A DNA stretch of 64,000 bases from CAYLPJ01 sp964385465 (GCA_964385465.1 CAYLPJ010000033.1:1-64000); one strand, 5' to 3'. Shown: positions 1 through 9,118, counted from the stretch's first letter. Notes: generated by a model from the letters alone, not told the origin. Program-made: numbers and translations.

Positions 1-379
1 GGGCGTCCGCGCGGGCGAACATGGCCGCGTCCTCGAAGACCTCCGGGACGTTCAGGTAGGCCCACATCGCCTTGTCCGCTTCGCCGCCCTGGGCCTCGAA
101 TTCGGCGGCGCGGTCGGGGCACCGCTGCCGGACCAGTTCCACCAGCGCCGCCACGCCCCGGTGGTCGGCCAGTTCGTGAATGTCGCGCAGCAGGACCTGC
201 ACATCGAGCTGTTTCGCCTCGTCGAGTTTCTGCCACGCCTCGAAGACCGGCTCGATCTTGTACTCCGTCAACTCGTCCCAAGGCACGTCCAGCAGTTCCC
301 CACGCCGCGTGAAGAACTCCCGCAGCAGCGGATTGGCGATGTGCTTGAGAACCTTCCTTGGATCAAACGGCTTTGCCAT
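1..379 (-). CDS. Unrecognised protein, third gene of XRE/ImmA operon (partial, 3' end outside window)
   Basis: The minus-strand frame opens at ATG (377-379), preceded by a GGGAG ribosome-binding site, and runs off the left edge after 126 codons without a stop. The protein starts MAKPFDPRKVLKHIANPLL and is mostly helical, charged and soluble, with no signal peptide or membrane segment. I do not recognise the family. It lies 75 bases downstream of the ImmA/IrrE-like protease gene on the same strand, so it is probably cotranscribed with the XRE regulator and protease and may be an effector or partner of that module. The 75-base gap has a small inverted repeat (TACCGT/ACGGTA, near 394-412) with no T-run, so it is not a clear terminator. 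Confidence 0.7.
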   Translation of the reverse strand, partial: MAKPFDPRKVLKHIANPLLREFFTRRGELLDVPWDELTEYKIEPVFEAWQKLDEAKQLDVQVLLRDIHELADHRGVAALVELVRQRCPDRAAEFEAQGGEADKAMWAYLNVPEVFEDAAMFARADA

Positions 380-454
380 GACGGCCACTCCCTTCTACCG
401 TCCACTGAACGGTAAACACGGGGTTGAAATAAGAAGAGAGGACGCCTTGCCCCC

Positions 455-1168
455 TCAGAACAATCGCGGCTGGACCTCCTTGACCAGGAGTTCGAGCTTC
501 TGCAGTCGGTACCGCATCGCCTGCGCCGAAACCTCGAACCGCTCGGCTAGCGGCTTGCAGAACTGGTCCATCGCCATCTCCTCGTTGGCCTGCCGGTCGC
601 CGTGGTAGTCGCCCACGGACAGGCTGGAGATGGCCACCTGATCATGCGACCCGCGCCAATTCATCCACTCGTCGAAGATCATCTGGCGCGGCATCAGCAC
701 GCAGGCCGCAAAGGCATTGGCCTGGACTTCCTCAGGCGGGTTTGCGCTGGAGCGCTGCACGAACGCCGGCTCACAGTTCGCCTCGAACAGCGACTTGGCC
801 GACGGGTCGTTCATCAGGTGCTGGCGGTGCAGCCGCCAGTGGCCCATCTCGTGGGCGAGGGTGAAGCGGTAGCGCCCCAGCAGCCTCGGCTGGATCGACG
901 GATCAAGCGACTGGTCGACCTTGATCATCCGGTCGCCGAACCAGATCCCGCCCAGCACGTCCGGGTGGCCGAGTTCGGCCTGCAGGTCCGCCAGGCAGAA
1001 ACCCAGCTCCAGGTGCAGTTCCAGGATGTCATCGACCGGCACGGGCGGCTCGGTGGTCGCCTCGTGGGCCTCTGCCCATTCATCCAGGAGTAGTTGGGCC
1101 TGGTCCTCGATCCGCTTCTCGGGCAGGAACGGCACTCGGTATTGCCGGACGGCGACGCGACGCTTCAT
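455..1168 (-). CDS. ImmA/IrrE family metallo-endopeptidase
   Basis: A 237-aa cytoplasmic zinc protease. The HEMGH motif (residues 106-110) sits in the typical FTLAHEMGHWRLH context, and a second acidic stretch in PPEEVQANAFAA (144-154) supplies the expected third zinc ligand. Known members (ImmA of ICEBs1, IrrE/PprI of Deinococcus) cleave a partner XRE repressor under stress and relieve repression. The start chosen is ATG 1166-1168, which overlaps the stop of the upstream XRE gene by four bases (ATGA). A longer open frame to 1336 lies inside the XRE gene and is rejected. The XRE + ImmA pairing is the standard repressor/antirepressor arrangement of mobile elements; here its likely target is the divergent operon starting at 1616 (inference). 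Confidence 0.9.
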   Translation of the reverse strand: MKRRVAVRQYRVPFLPEKRIEDQAQLLLDEWAEAHEATTEPPVPVDDILELHLELGFCLADLQAELGHPDVLGGIWFGDRMIKVDQSLDPSIQPRLLGRYRFTLAHEMGHWRLHRQHLMNDPSAKSLFEANCEPAFVQRSSANPPEEVQANAFAACVLMPRQMIFDEWMNWRGSHDQVAISSLSVGDYHGDRQANEEMAMDQFCKPLAERFEVSAQAMRYRLQKLELLVKEVQPRLF

Positions 1169-1536
1169 TCTTCCTTGCCCCCGTCCTTCTGCTGCTCGCG
1201 GATCTGTTCGGTGAGTTTCCGCAGTTCGTCCGCCGTCAGCCCCTTTGCTGCGCGAAGCAGCGCCGGCATCGCCTGCGGCTCGTTCTTGATGATGTCGCTT
1301 ACGTCCTGCGGAATCCGCCCGGCCAGGGCGATCCACTCGTCGGCATTCTGCCCCAGCAACTCCGCCATGGTGCGGACGCGCTCGGCCGTGGGGGGACGCT
1401 CAATCTTGGCCTGTTCGATCTGGGAGAGGTACGTCGGGCTCATGTCAGCCATCTCCGCGAACTTGCGCAGGCTGTGGCCCTTGGCGACGCGTGTCGCTCG
1501 AAGCAGATCGCCGAAGGTTTTTCGCGGATCAGGCAT
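1165..1536 (-). CDS. XRE-family HTH transcriptional regulator
   Basis: A 123-aa protein with an N-terminal Cro/C1-type helix-turn-helix (about residues 8-65: FGDLLRATRVAKGHSLRKFA followed by MADMSPTYLSQIEQ). A charged C-terminal helix (RKLTEQIREQQKDGGKEE) may be the dimerisation or protease-contact tail. It is the first gene of the minus-strand operon with the ImmA-like protease. Its promoter (1573-1600) overlaps the promoter of the divergent defence-like operon, so it probably controls both directions. Typical length for a repressor of this class. Confidence 0.9.
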   Translation of the reverse strand: MPDPRKTFGDLLRATRVAKGHSLRKFAEMADMSPTYLSQIEQAKIERPPTAERVRTMAELLGQNADEWIALAGRIPQDVSDIIKNEPQAMPALLRAAKGLTADELRKLTEQIREQQKDGGKEE

Positions 1537-1548
1537 GCACGTTTCCGA

Positions 1549-1577
1549 TTGACAGCCGAATGTTCAGCTTTTAGTAT
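1549..1577 (+). promoter_or_regulatory. Promoter of the divergent defence-like operon
   Basis: Plus-strand -35 TTGACA at 1549-1554, a 17-base spacer and -10 TAGTAT at 1572-1577, placing a start site near 1584, about 30 bases before ATG 1616. It overlaps the minus-strand promoter in the same 80-base intergenic region, so the two cannot easily be occupied by polymerase at once. Confidence 0.55.
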
Positions 1578-1600
1578 ACAGTGCCGGAGCATCGGGTCAA
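1573..1600 (-). promoter_or_regulatory. Promoter of the XRE/ImmA operon
   Basis: Read on the minus strand: -35 TTGACC (complement of 1595-1600), a 16-base spacer, and -10 TATACT (complement of 1573-1578). This sits about 35 bases upstream of the XRE start codon. The -10 hexamer coincides with that of the opposing plus-strand promoter. Confidence 0.65.
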
Positions 1601-1615
1601 GCCGGTGCAAAGAAA

Positions 1616-4600
1616 ATGAGCTTGGAAGTTGATCGGCCGTGGAAGAGACTAGGATCGCCATCATCAATGGACCGCCGTACGCCAATAACAGAGCTGGACT
1701 TAGGCACGAAAGAGGCCCGCGCCCTTGATCTGCTTGGCGTTCGTACCATTGGGGGCTTCCTCCAAGTCGACCTCGAGCGAATCCTGAGCATCCGGGGCGT
1801 TGGTCATCGGACTCTGCGGAGGCTTCTCACGTTGCGCGAGGATGTAGACCTCTGGCTAGGCGATCCAGGCAACGCGCGAGGTTCTCAGGCCGCTTACTGG
1901 GGGAGGGTACTTAACAGGCTGGGTGCGAGGACGAAAAGCGGTCTGGCGAAACTGCAGATTCGTTCTCTCGACGAATTCATGGGCTTGCGCCGAGAGAAGT
2001 TCCTTGCAGTACGGTCGATTGGCAGGACCTGTTGGCATGAGGTTAAGCGAGAACAGGAACGCATACAGACGCTTTTGCCGTCGAACCGCCCACTGAACAA
2101 GAGCGCAGAACGACTTTCCCAGGAGAGCACGATTTCTGGCGACGACGCAGGGCTGCTTGCGGACGTCAAGGCACATCTGAATGGCAGGGCGCATATCTTG
2201 GATGACTTGAATATTAAGTCATTTACCCGCCTTTCTCAGCTGAGCTACGAGGAGGTCACATCGCTTCAGGGAGTCGGCCCGAAGGCCTGGAAGCGGCTTC
2301 AGGACGCGATAAGAGAGGCAAGCAGGAGGTCAGCGACTTCTTCTGTCAGCCTGGATACCGGAGTACCAGCTCGGATCGATGACTATCCGCTATTCACAGG
2401 CCTCGCAGTGAATCCATGCATCTCTCCAGAATCCCTTCACCCAGACACGCCAGTAGCTGAGCTTGGGCTGCCATCACGGGCTCTTCGGGCTCTCAACATA
2501 CTGACAATTGACACTCTCGGAGAGCTACTTCACACAAGGCCTGATTCGCTACTATCGCTTCCCAACTTCGGAGACAAGTCGTTAGTGGCATTGCGCAACT
2601 CTGTGAGGGAGTACATTTCGTTTCATGAATCCAGCGCGACCCATGAATCGAGCCTTGGGGAGTCTTTCGAGGAATTCGTTCAGCGCCTATTCGCACACTC
2701 TAGCCAGCCTGGCCGCGCGACACGCATCCTTCGTGACCGCCTTGGACTATGCAAGGAAGGAATCCGGACTTATGATGCAATAGCAGCGGATCATCGCTGT
2801 TCGAAGGAACGCATTCGCCAGATGCTCAGCAAATCCATTGGCGAAGTTACGCAGCACTATAGATCGACCGCCCTTATCGAGAGGTTTTACGATGCAGTAC
2901 GGGTTGTGCTGAACCAGGGCGCGGGCATATTGGAATGGACCGACCTCTGCAAAGGGCTCGCAGAGCTTCTCGCTTGGAAATATCCTGCACCAGAGCTCGG
3001 GCTGCGCAGCTTCATGCGATTATTGACTCAAGAGTGCTTCCGCCTTAACGACGACACTATAGCCATTGCCCATCCTTGCCGATCTTGTGGGACGGTCGTT
3101 GAGTCATTGCAACGACTGGCTGCGTCCAGTTCTTCTGGTGTGCTGCATATCTCGGACTTGAGACGGCGCGTTACAGAACTGTGCAGCATAAACGGCTCCA
3201 TTTGCCCCCACGCTCAACAGGCTGCATCACCTGCTTTCATAGCAGAGACCGCCGAACGGGCGCATCTGCACCATGACTCGCAGCTAGTGTATTCCGATAT
3301 GGCGTGGGCTTTGTCCACGGGTGGGCTCTTACAACAAGTGACAGCCGCGGCCAAGCACCTAGGGCAGGCATGTTCTCCAGAAGATATTGCGGAAGTGCTG
3401 TGTGGTAGCCAAGAACCCTTGCCTGCTGTGGCCGATATTCACTCAGCTATGATAAGGGCCGACAGCTTGTGCGTATGGGGACGTCGCGAGTTTCTTCATC
3501 GAGACCTTATTACTGTCGATAGTTCCATGCTAGCGCTTTTGTCGAAGACGATAGAGACGAGGCTCGCGACTGCTCCGTTCATTGCTGCACATGGTATCTA
3601 TCGTGAACTGCGCGATGCCTGCCAGCGAGCTTCCATACCGAATGACTATGCGCTTAGCAGTGTTGTGTCGGTCTGCCTGTCAAGTTTTCACGTGGACCGC
3701 TATCGCTACGTGCATCCTGGAGCTTCGCGAACCGTTACCCGTATCGACCATGTGCTTGAGGAATGGGTTCAAAATCAGAACGGGGAAGTGAGCCGGCAAC
3801 AGGTGAATGACTGGATCATGAATAGCATCGGAGGACGCGAGTCCCTCGTGGGCATGGCATTGTCACGACTTAGTAGTGTTTTCGCTTCTAGGAGAGGGCA
3901 CCTCGTCCATATAGACAATACAGGCTTGACTCCCGCAAGCTTGGAGCCTTTCTTCTCACATGCCCGTACAGCTTTGGAGAACCATGAAAGCATAGGAGTC
4001 CGCGCACTTATGCGAGACCAGCAAGTGCGCTGCTATCAATTGAGCATTCATTCTCCTTTGATGCTATACGGTGCGATGAGGCACTTTTGTCCAGACGACC
4101 TTGATCTGCCTCGTTACCCGCATATAACGAGAGCGGAGTCTGAGTCCATCGCTACGATAGGTGATGCACTGTCGCTGTATGTCCTAGACTGTGGCACAGT
4201 CGTGGCGGTGGATGCCTGCGCCGAGTACTTCGAAAAGAAGGGCTATTCTCCTGTCCAAGTTCGGGCACGCATCGGGACTCATCCAGACATCCTACCGCTG
4301 TATGCGGGTTGCGTCGTGCATAAGGAGGTGGCTGGCTGGAATGAGTCGTGCGCATCTGTGTTGGCGCATGCGCTTATCGAGGCATATCGTGCCCGTCGTG
4401 CTACTGGCTGCTTGGTCGGTGACCTCGGTGAGGTACTTGACCTGCACGAGGATATGCTGCCCGCACTAGCGTCTGATCTTTCCTGGACCGGCGACCTACT
4501 GGCCTCTTTGGCGCGGCGACAGGAAGATATCATAATCCTGGGCAATGCGGGGCGCGCCTATTCAGTCCCGAACGTTGAGGGCTCCTTGGTGACAATGGAG

Positions 4601-4780
4601 GACCTCTTGGTAGCAGTGGTGCGTGATGTCTTCCGTGGTGGCTGCAGCAGAGACGCGCTAGACCGTTGGCTATATGAGAACGGCATTGTTCGTACTCGCC
4701 TATTGGATAGTATGTTTGATGCCCCGGACGGTCTGACAATAGGTGAGTACGAATGTCTGTGGAGGGGGGATGATGAATAG
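1616..4780 (+). CDS. Large HhH / RpoA-CTD-like and sigma-region-4-like protein, first gene of candidate defence operon
   Basis: A 1,054-aa soluble protein without signal peptide. The N-terminal third holds four units resembling the helix-hairpin-helix fold of the RNA polymerase alpha C-terminal domain: about residues 23-75 (ALDLLGVRTIGGF..LSIRGVG), 100-148, 182-235 (LDDLNIKSFTRLSQL..LQGVGPKAW) and 278-332 (ALNILTIDTLGEL..LPNFGDKSL). Residues about 350-412 then resemble sigma-70 region 4 (TYDAIAADHRCSKERIRQML). The rest, about 640 residues, is not recognised; it has one CRSCG motif. These folds bind DNA, so the protein is probably a DNA recognition or loading subunit (inference). An alternative ATG lies at 1667 with a better-placed AGGAT. 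The stop overlaps the start of the helicase gene. GC content is visibly lower than in the flanking regions, suggesting transfer. Confidence 0.8.
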   Translation: MSLEVDRPWKRLGSPSSMDRRTPITELDLGTKEARALDLLGVRTIGGFLQVDLERILSIRGVGHRTLRRLLTLREDVDLWLGDPGNARGSQAAYWGRVLNRLGARTKSGLAKLQIRSLDEFMGLRREKFLAVRSIGRTCWHEVKREQERIQTLLPSNRPLNKSAERLSQESTISGDDAGLLADVKAHLNGRAHILDDLNIKSFTRLSQLSYEEVTSLQGVGPKAWKRLQDAIREASRRSATSSVSLDTGVPARIDDYPLFTGLAVNPCISPESLHPDTPVAELGLPSRALRALNILTIDTLGELLHTRPDSLLSLPNFGDKSLVALRNSVREYISFHESSATHESSLGESFEEFVQRLFAHSSQPGRATRILRDRLGLCKEGIRTYDAIAADHRCSKERIRQMLSKSIGEVTQHYRSTALIERFYDAVRVVLNQGAGILEWTDLCKGLAELLAWKYPAPELGLRSFMRLLTQECFRLNDDTIAIAHPCRSCGTVVESLQRLAASSSSGVLHISDLRRRVTELCSINGSICPHAQQAASPAFIAETAERAHLHHDSQLVYSDMAWALSTGGLLQQVTAAAKHLGQACSPEDIAEVLCGSQEPLPAVADIHSAMIRADSLCVWGRREFLHRDLITVDSSMLALLSKTIETRLATAPFIAAHGIYRELRDACQRASIPNDYALSSVVSVCLSSFHVDRYRYVHPGASRTVTRIDHVLEEWVQNQNGEVSRQQVNDWIMNSIGGRESLVGMALSRLSSVFASRRGHLVHIDNTGLTPASLEPFFSHARTALENHESIGVRALMRDQQVRCYQLSIHSPLMLYGAMRHFCPDDLDLPRYPHITRAESESIATIGDALSLYVLDCGTVVAVDACAEYFEKKGYSPVQVRARIGTHPDILPLYAGCVVHKEVAGWNESCASVLAHALIEAYRARRATGCLVGDLGEVLDLHEDMLPALASDLSWTGDLLASLARRQEDIIILGNAGRAYSVPNVEGSLVTMEDLLVAVVRDVFRGGCSRDALDRWLYENGIVRTRLLDSMFDAPDGLTIGEYECLWRGDDE

Positions 4781-6884
4781 ACTGACTGACCTCCATCTTA
4801 GAGCCGTGTATGACAGTGCCGAATGCCATCTGGTAAATGATCTTATAGTACCGCTGCTGTCGCACTCGGTTGAGTACTGCCGTGGTGTTGGCTATTTTTC
4901 AAGTGGATGGCTCAAAGTAGCTGCAGCCGGATTGGTCGCGTTGATTGAACGCGGTGGGCGGGCGCAGCTAATCATGTCTCCGATAATGAGTGAGACGGAT
5001 TGGGACGCCATTGTATTGGGGCAGAAGGCGAGAGATGATCACGCTTTGAGGCAGCTGTTGGAGGCGGCAATTGGCGACCTTCAAGGGTCACTCGAGACTC
5101 ATACACTTAATGCATTCGCCTGGATGTTGGCGGACGAGCTCCTTGATATACGGTTTGCCGTCCCCCGCGAGGCATTTTCTACCGGCGATTACCATGACAA
5201 GGTCGCATACTTCCGTGACGAGAACGGCAATTGCGTTGCCATCCATGGGTCTTACAATGACTCGATTAAAGGTACGCTGAATGGTGAGGCGTTTTCCGTG
5301 TTCCAATCGTGGATACCCGGTCAGCAGCCTTTTGTCGAGAAACATGTGTCACGTCTTACCCAGCTTTGGGAGACGGGTAACGCCCAATTCTACTCCATCC
5401 GACTTCCGGAAGCCGTGAGGGAGAGGATTGTCAAGTTGCGCCAGACAAGTGCCAGGCCGTACTTGCGGACAACATGCATTGTTCCTGTACCATCGGCCCC
5501 GTGTATCCCAGAGGGAGTGTGCCTTCGGGAATACCAACGTGACTCCATAGAGTCCTGGAAACAACAGAGCTGCCAAGGCATCTTTGAGATGGCTACAGGT
5601 TCTGGAAAGACCTATACGGCACTGGCGGCTGCTGTGGAGCAGTTGCAGCTACGCCAAAAGCTTGCCACCGTTGTGCTCGTCCCATACATGCACCTTCTTG
5701 AGCAGTGGCGGAAAGATTGCGAGAGTTTTGGCATGCGTCCGGTTTTGTGCGGCTCCTCCCACTCTCGGTGGAAGACCGAATTGCGGGCGGCTGTATCGGA
5801 CTATCGTCTTGGACGATCTAACCTGTGCGTACTTGCCGTACATCAGACTGCGAGCGGGGAGGCTTTCCGTAGAGCCCTTTTGCCGCTTCCTGATGGCGAG
5901 AAACTTGTCATAGCGGATGAGGTGCATGGGTTGGGAGCACCACAATTACGCAAAGCGCTGCAAGACGGTTTCGGTCTTCGGCTGGGACTTAGTGCCACCC
6001 CCCGCAGATGGTATGATGACGAGGGCACACAGACACTGTTCGATTACTTCGGCGGAGTATGCTTTACGTTTACTTTGGATGACGCCATCCGTGAAGGATT
6101 CTTGGTGCCATACCGCTATGAGCCCCACCTCGTGAATCTGACGGAGGATGAAGAGTCTGGTGTCAGCGATCTCACGGAAACTATAGGGCGTCTTCTCGCT
6201 AAGAAACGCACCGGAGGGCTGGAGGAGGCTGAGCAAGCGTACCTGGACAAAGCAATGCGAGACCGAGCTCGTATTGTAAAACAAGCGGAATTGAAGTTTG
6301 ACGGCCTGCGTCGCATTATCCGTGACATGAGGCAATGTAACCAGCGCTTAGAGCACGCTTTGTTCTACGCTCCAGAGGGGGCGCACGATTGCGTGTTGAC
6401 GCTACTGAAGGAAGAGGGGGTCATGGCTCGCCAGTTCATTGGCGAGGACTCTGCGGTAGCCAGACGGCAGATACTCACGGAGTTTGACGCTGGTCGAATA
6501 CCAGCCCTTGTGGCAATGAAGTGCCTTGATGAGGGAGTTGACGTGCCGTCAACACGCACAGCATTTCTCGTGGCAAGCACTACGAATCCACGAGAGTTTA
6601 TACAGCGACGCGGCCGCATTCTGCGACGGTGTCACGGGAAAGCACGAGCTGTCGTCCATGACTTTATCGTGACGCCTACGGTATCTTCGCCCCCTGAGGT
6701 GGCGACGTATCTTCTAAACAGGGAGATGCCCCGATTTGCCGAGTGCGCGGCTTCGGCTGAGAACGCCTTCGCGGCAAGACACATCGTAAGGCCTGTTCTT
6801 GACGCCCATGAGATGCTGCATCTGATGGACATGAAGCCCTGGGAGGTGTATCATTCGCAGCCCATGGATAATAGAGACACATAG
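4773..6884 (+). CDS. PLD-like nuclease fused to DEAD/DEAH-type SF2 helicase
   Basis: A 703-aa protein. The N-terminal domain carries a phospholipase-D-type nuclease signature, H-D-K at 141-143 followed by GSYN at 159-162. The helicase core follows: Q-motif-like LREYQRDSI (251-259), Walker A ATGSGKT (274-280), Walker B DEVH (382-385), SAT (407-409), and C-terminal motif VI QRRGRILRR. Helicases of this architecture are common as restriction components of anti-phage systems, including those associated with DNA phosphorothioation. The start is taken at the second of two tandem ATGs (4770, 4773) because GGAGG at 4761-4765 is then seven bases away; either overlaps the end of the preceding gene. A longer GTG start at 4743 is less likely. 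Role: translocation on and cleavage of foreign or unmodified DNA (inference from domains). Confidence 0.9.
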   Translation: MNRLTDLHLRAVYDSAECHLVNDLIVPLLSHSVEYCRGVGYFSSGWLKVAAAGLVALIERGGRAQLIMSPIMSETDWDAIVLGQKARDDHALRQLLEAAIGDLQGSLETHTLNAFAWMLADELLDIRFAVPREAFSTGDYHDKVAYFRDENGNCVAIHGSYNDSIKGTLNGEAFSVFQSWIPGQQPFVEKHVSRLTQLWETGNAQFYSIRLPEAVRERIVKLRQTSARPYLRTTCIVPVPSAPCIPEGVCLREYQRDSIESWKQQSCQGIFEMATGSGKTYTALAAAVEQLQLRQKLATVVLVPYMHLLEQWRKDCESFGMRPVLCGSSHSRWKTELRAAVSDYRLGRSNLCVLAVHQTASGEAFRRALLPLPDGEKLVIADEVHGLGAPQLRKALQDGFGLRLGLSATPRRWYDDEGTQTLFDYFGGVCFTFTLDDAIREGFLVPYRYEPHLVNLTEDEESGVSDLTETIGRLLAKKRTGGLEEAEQAYLDKAMRDRARIVKQAELKFDGLRRIIRDMRQCNQRLEHALFYAPEGAHDCVLTLLKEEGVMARQFIGEDSAVARRQILTEFDAGRIPALVAMKCLDEGVDVPSTRTAFLVASTTNPREFIQRRGRILRRCHGKARAVVHDFIVTPTVSSPPEVATYLLNREMPRFAECAASAENAFAARHIVRPVLDAHEMLHLMDMKPWEVYHSQPMDNRDT

Positions 6885-6893
6885 GGGTACAAC

Positions 6894-7067
6894 ATGCCCG
6901 ATATAAATGAAAACATCCGCAGGCGACTCGAGGAGTACCCAGAACCGGTCGGCAGAATATGCCGGGAGCTGGTTACATTTGCGCAGACCATGCCCGAGCC
7001 TGCGGTGAAGCAGCATCTTGACAACCTTGTTCGCAGGGCAGTCAAGAAGGAGGAGCTGACTCAATGA
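6894..7067 (+). CDS. 57-aa small protein between helicase and DndD-like ATPase
   Basis: ATG 6894 to TGA 7067, 57 codons, with ATGA overlap (7064-7067) onto the next gene. The product begins MPDINENIRRRLEEYPEPV and ends RAVKKEELTQ; it looks like two or three amphipathic helices. The four-base overlap, consistent orientation and nine-base gap to the helicase argue for a real gene. Small helical proteins are found in this position in DNA modification/restriction operons, and from memory this resembles the loosely defined DNA modification system-associated small proteins; I cannot verify that. The weak GGGG upstream of the ATG suggests it depends on coupling to the helicase. Confidence 0.7.
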   Translation: MPDINENIRRRLEEYPEPVGRICRELVTFAQTMPEPAVKQHLDNLVRRAVKKEELTQ

Positions 7068-9118
7068 TCTTGAAGGCAATGCGCATCGAGAACTTTCGGC
7101 AGTTCAAGGGACATCAGGAGATCATGTTCGCTGGTGGGTCTTCCCGCAACCGATCTCGATGCATTACGGTCCTATATGGTGAGAACGGCAGAGGAAAGAC
7201 GGGCATCTTTCGGGCCTTGATGTTTGCGCTATACGGGGATAGCCGCCTGTCTCAGGATGAACACGGGAAGGCTGGCGAAATCAGCCTGGTTAATAGGCAT
7301 GAATTGGAGGGTCACCCTGGCCAGCCCGTAAAGGCGTTAGTTGAGCTGGAGTTTTCTCATAACGGCTCGGAATACCGAGTGCATCGTGAGCTGCACGCGG
7401 TGAAGAAGAAGAATGGTGAGATTGCTGAACAGCCTGGGGAAGCACTTCTTCAGATTCAGGGCCCCGATGGCAATACTCAGACATGGGACGAGCCAGAGGG
7501 TATTCGGAGACAGATCAATGATGTGCTCGATTACCGCGTGCGCGAATACTTTCTGTTTGATGGCGAGAAGATCGAACGATTGACACGAGCGAATATTGAG
7601 CAGAGGCGCGAGGTCGCTGCCGGCATTCGCAACCTTCTTAACATTGATGATCTGCAGAAGGCAATTTCAGCTGCCGAGAAACTGTGTCGCGAGCTTGACG
7701 ACGAGGTTAAGAGTAAGTCGACCGGTGAACTGCAGCAGGTAATCCAGGACATTAACCAGAAAGAAGATGCCTGTCATCTGATCGAGGACTCAGTCAGCAC
7801 GGCGGAAGAAGAGCTTAAGCACGTGCAGCGTGAGAAACGCGATACCGACGAGAAGCTGGCTCAGTACATGGAGATTCGCGGGCTAGTCGAGGAGCGGAAG
7901 AGGGTTGAGTCTGACAAGGCGGATCTCGGAGACCGGCTGCATTCCTGTGAGGTGGACTGTCGCCGCCACGTCTCAGAAGTCGCGTTTTCTCTTGTTACTG
8001 ATACTCTACAGGGAGTCTATGAGGACATCGACGCGCGACGGCAAAAGGGCGACATTCCGCCGCTCCTACGATCCGATTTGATTCGTCAGCTGATGGAGAC
8101 GCGCACATGCATCTGTGGACGTGAGCTGACCGAAGGGTCCGCCGCTTTTGCCAAGATTGTCGAATGGATGGCAAAGACACCGAGATCTGAAGAGACGGAT
8201 GCTGCTCTCCAGATATGGAAGCAGTTGGGGGCACTTCTTAGTGACAAGTCTAGGCGGCATGGCGAAGCAAAGACGTGCCTTGTTCAGTATGCCGATACTA
8301 AAGATGCAATAGTCGCAGCTGATAGGCGTCTCGAGGAGATCGCGAAGGAGATCGGCTCGGACGAACGACGAGACGCGGCGGAGTTGCAAGGGGTCAGAGA
8401 TCGCTTGGAGAAGAAGCAGATTGAGCTTGCTGCTCAAATGGCGAAGTGCCAGGATCAACTGCGCGATCTTCGGTTAGCTCTCGAAGAACTGGGCCGACGG
8501 CGTCAGGCGCTGGAGAACGATGCTTCTGTCAGGGATACGCTTATCAAAAGGTCACAGCTTGCACGACAGACGCGAGACGCGATGCGAGAGGTATACCAGT
8601 CTTTTACTGCCGACGCTGCGCAGGTAATCGGTGGCAGTGCTACTGACATAATGCATCGCATCCTCGACGAGGAGGGAAGGCGCAACTTGAAGGCTGTCGT
8701 TGTAGAGGACAACTATTCACTGCAGATGATCGACCAGTGGGACGGTCAGTTTCTGGCCAATATCTCAGCCGGGCAGCGACAGATCATGTCGATTGCATTC
8801 ATTGCGGCACTTGCCAAAGCTGCTTCTCCCGAGCAACGACTAGAGATGCCACTCTTCATGGATACGCCCTTCGGGCGTCTGTCGCAAGTCCATCGCAACA
8901 ACCTCATCAAAGAGATTCCTGACCTGGCTTCCCAATGGGTACTACTTGCAACAGATACCGAATTGCGTCGCGAGGAGGGCGAGGCGCTTCTCGGCGAGGG
9001 GAGGCTGGGCCGCTTCTATCGCCTTGAGGCACAGGACGACGGTACAACAGAGATACGTGAGCAACGCATGGAAGATGTCCCAGTCATTCTGAAGGCAACT
9101 GTGGAGGGATTGCAATGA
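7064..9118 (+). CDS. DndD/Rad50-like SMC-type ATPase
   Basis: A 684-aa ATPase. Walker A is GENGRGKT (39-46). LFDGEKI (164-170) is typical of DndD-type proteins. Coiled-coil arms (about 200-300 and 385-510) flank a Cys hook with C349-x-C351-G. The ABC signature SAGQRQ begins at 568, and the Walker B region is PLFMDTP (596-602). Length and layout match DndD (about 650-690 aa), the ATPase of the Dnd phosphorothioation complex, and the wider Rad50/SbcC group. In Dnd systems DndD works with DndC and DndE on DNA; no DndC is visible here, so a different partner is implied. A strong AAGGAGG (7047-7053) precedes the ATG, which overlaps the small upstream gene; the stop overlaps the next start. Confidence 0.88.
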   Translation: MILKAMRIENFRQFKGHQEIMFAGGSSRNRSRCITVLYGENGRGKTGIFRALMFALYGDSRLSQDEHGKAGEISLVNRHELEGHPGQPVKALVELEFSHNGSEYRVHRELHAVKKKNGEIAEQPGEALLQIQGPDGNTQTWDEPEGIRRQINDVLDYRVREYFLFDGEKIERLTRANIEQRREVAAGIRNLLNIDDLQKAISAAEKLCRELDDEVKSKSTGELQQVIQDINQKEDACHLIEDSVSTAEEELKHVQREKRDTDEKLAQYMEIRGLVEERKRVESDKADLGDRLHSCEVDCRRHVSEVAFSLVTDTLQGVYEDIDARRQKGDIPPLLRSDLIRQLMETRTCICGRELTEGSAAFAKIVEWMAKTPRSEETDAALQIWKQLGALLSDKSRRHGEAKTCLVQYADTKDAIVAADRRLEEIAKEIGSDERRDAAELQGVRDRLEKKQIELAAQMAKCQDQLRDLRLALEELGRRRQALENDASVRDTLIKRSQLARQTRDAMREVYQSFTADAAQVIGGSATDIMHRILDEEGRRNLKAVVVEDNYSLQMIDQWDGQFLANISAGQRQIMSIAFIAALAKAASPEQRLEMPLFMDTPFGRLSQVHRNNLIKEIPDLASQWVLLATDTELRREEGEALLGEGRLGRFYRLEAQDDGTTEIREQRMEDVPVILKATVEGLQ

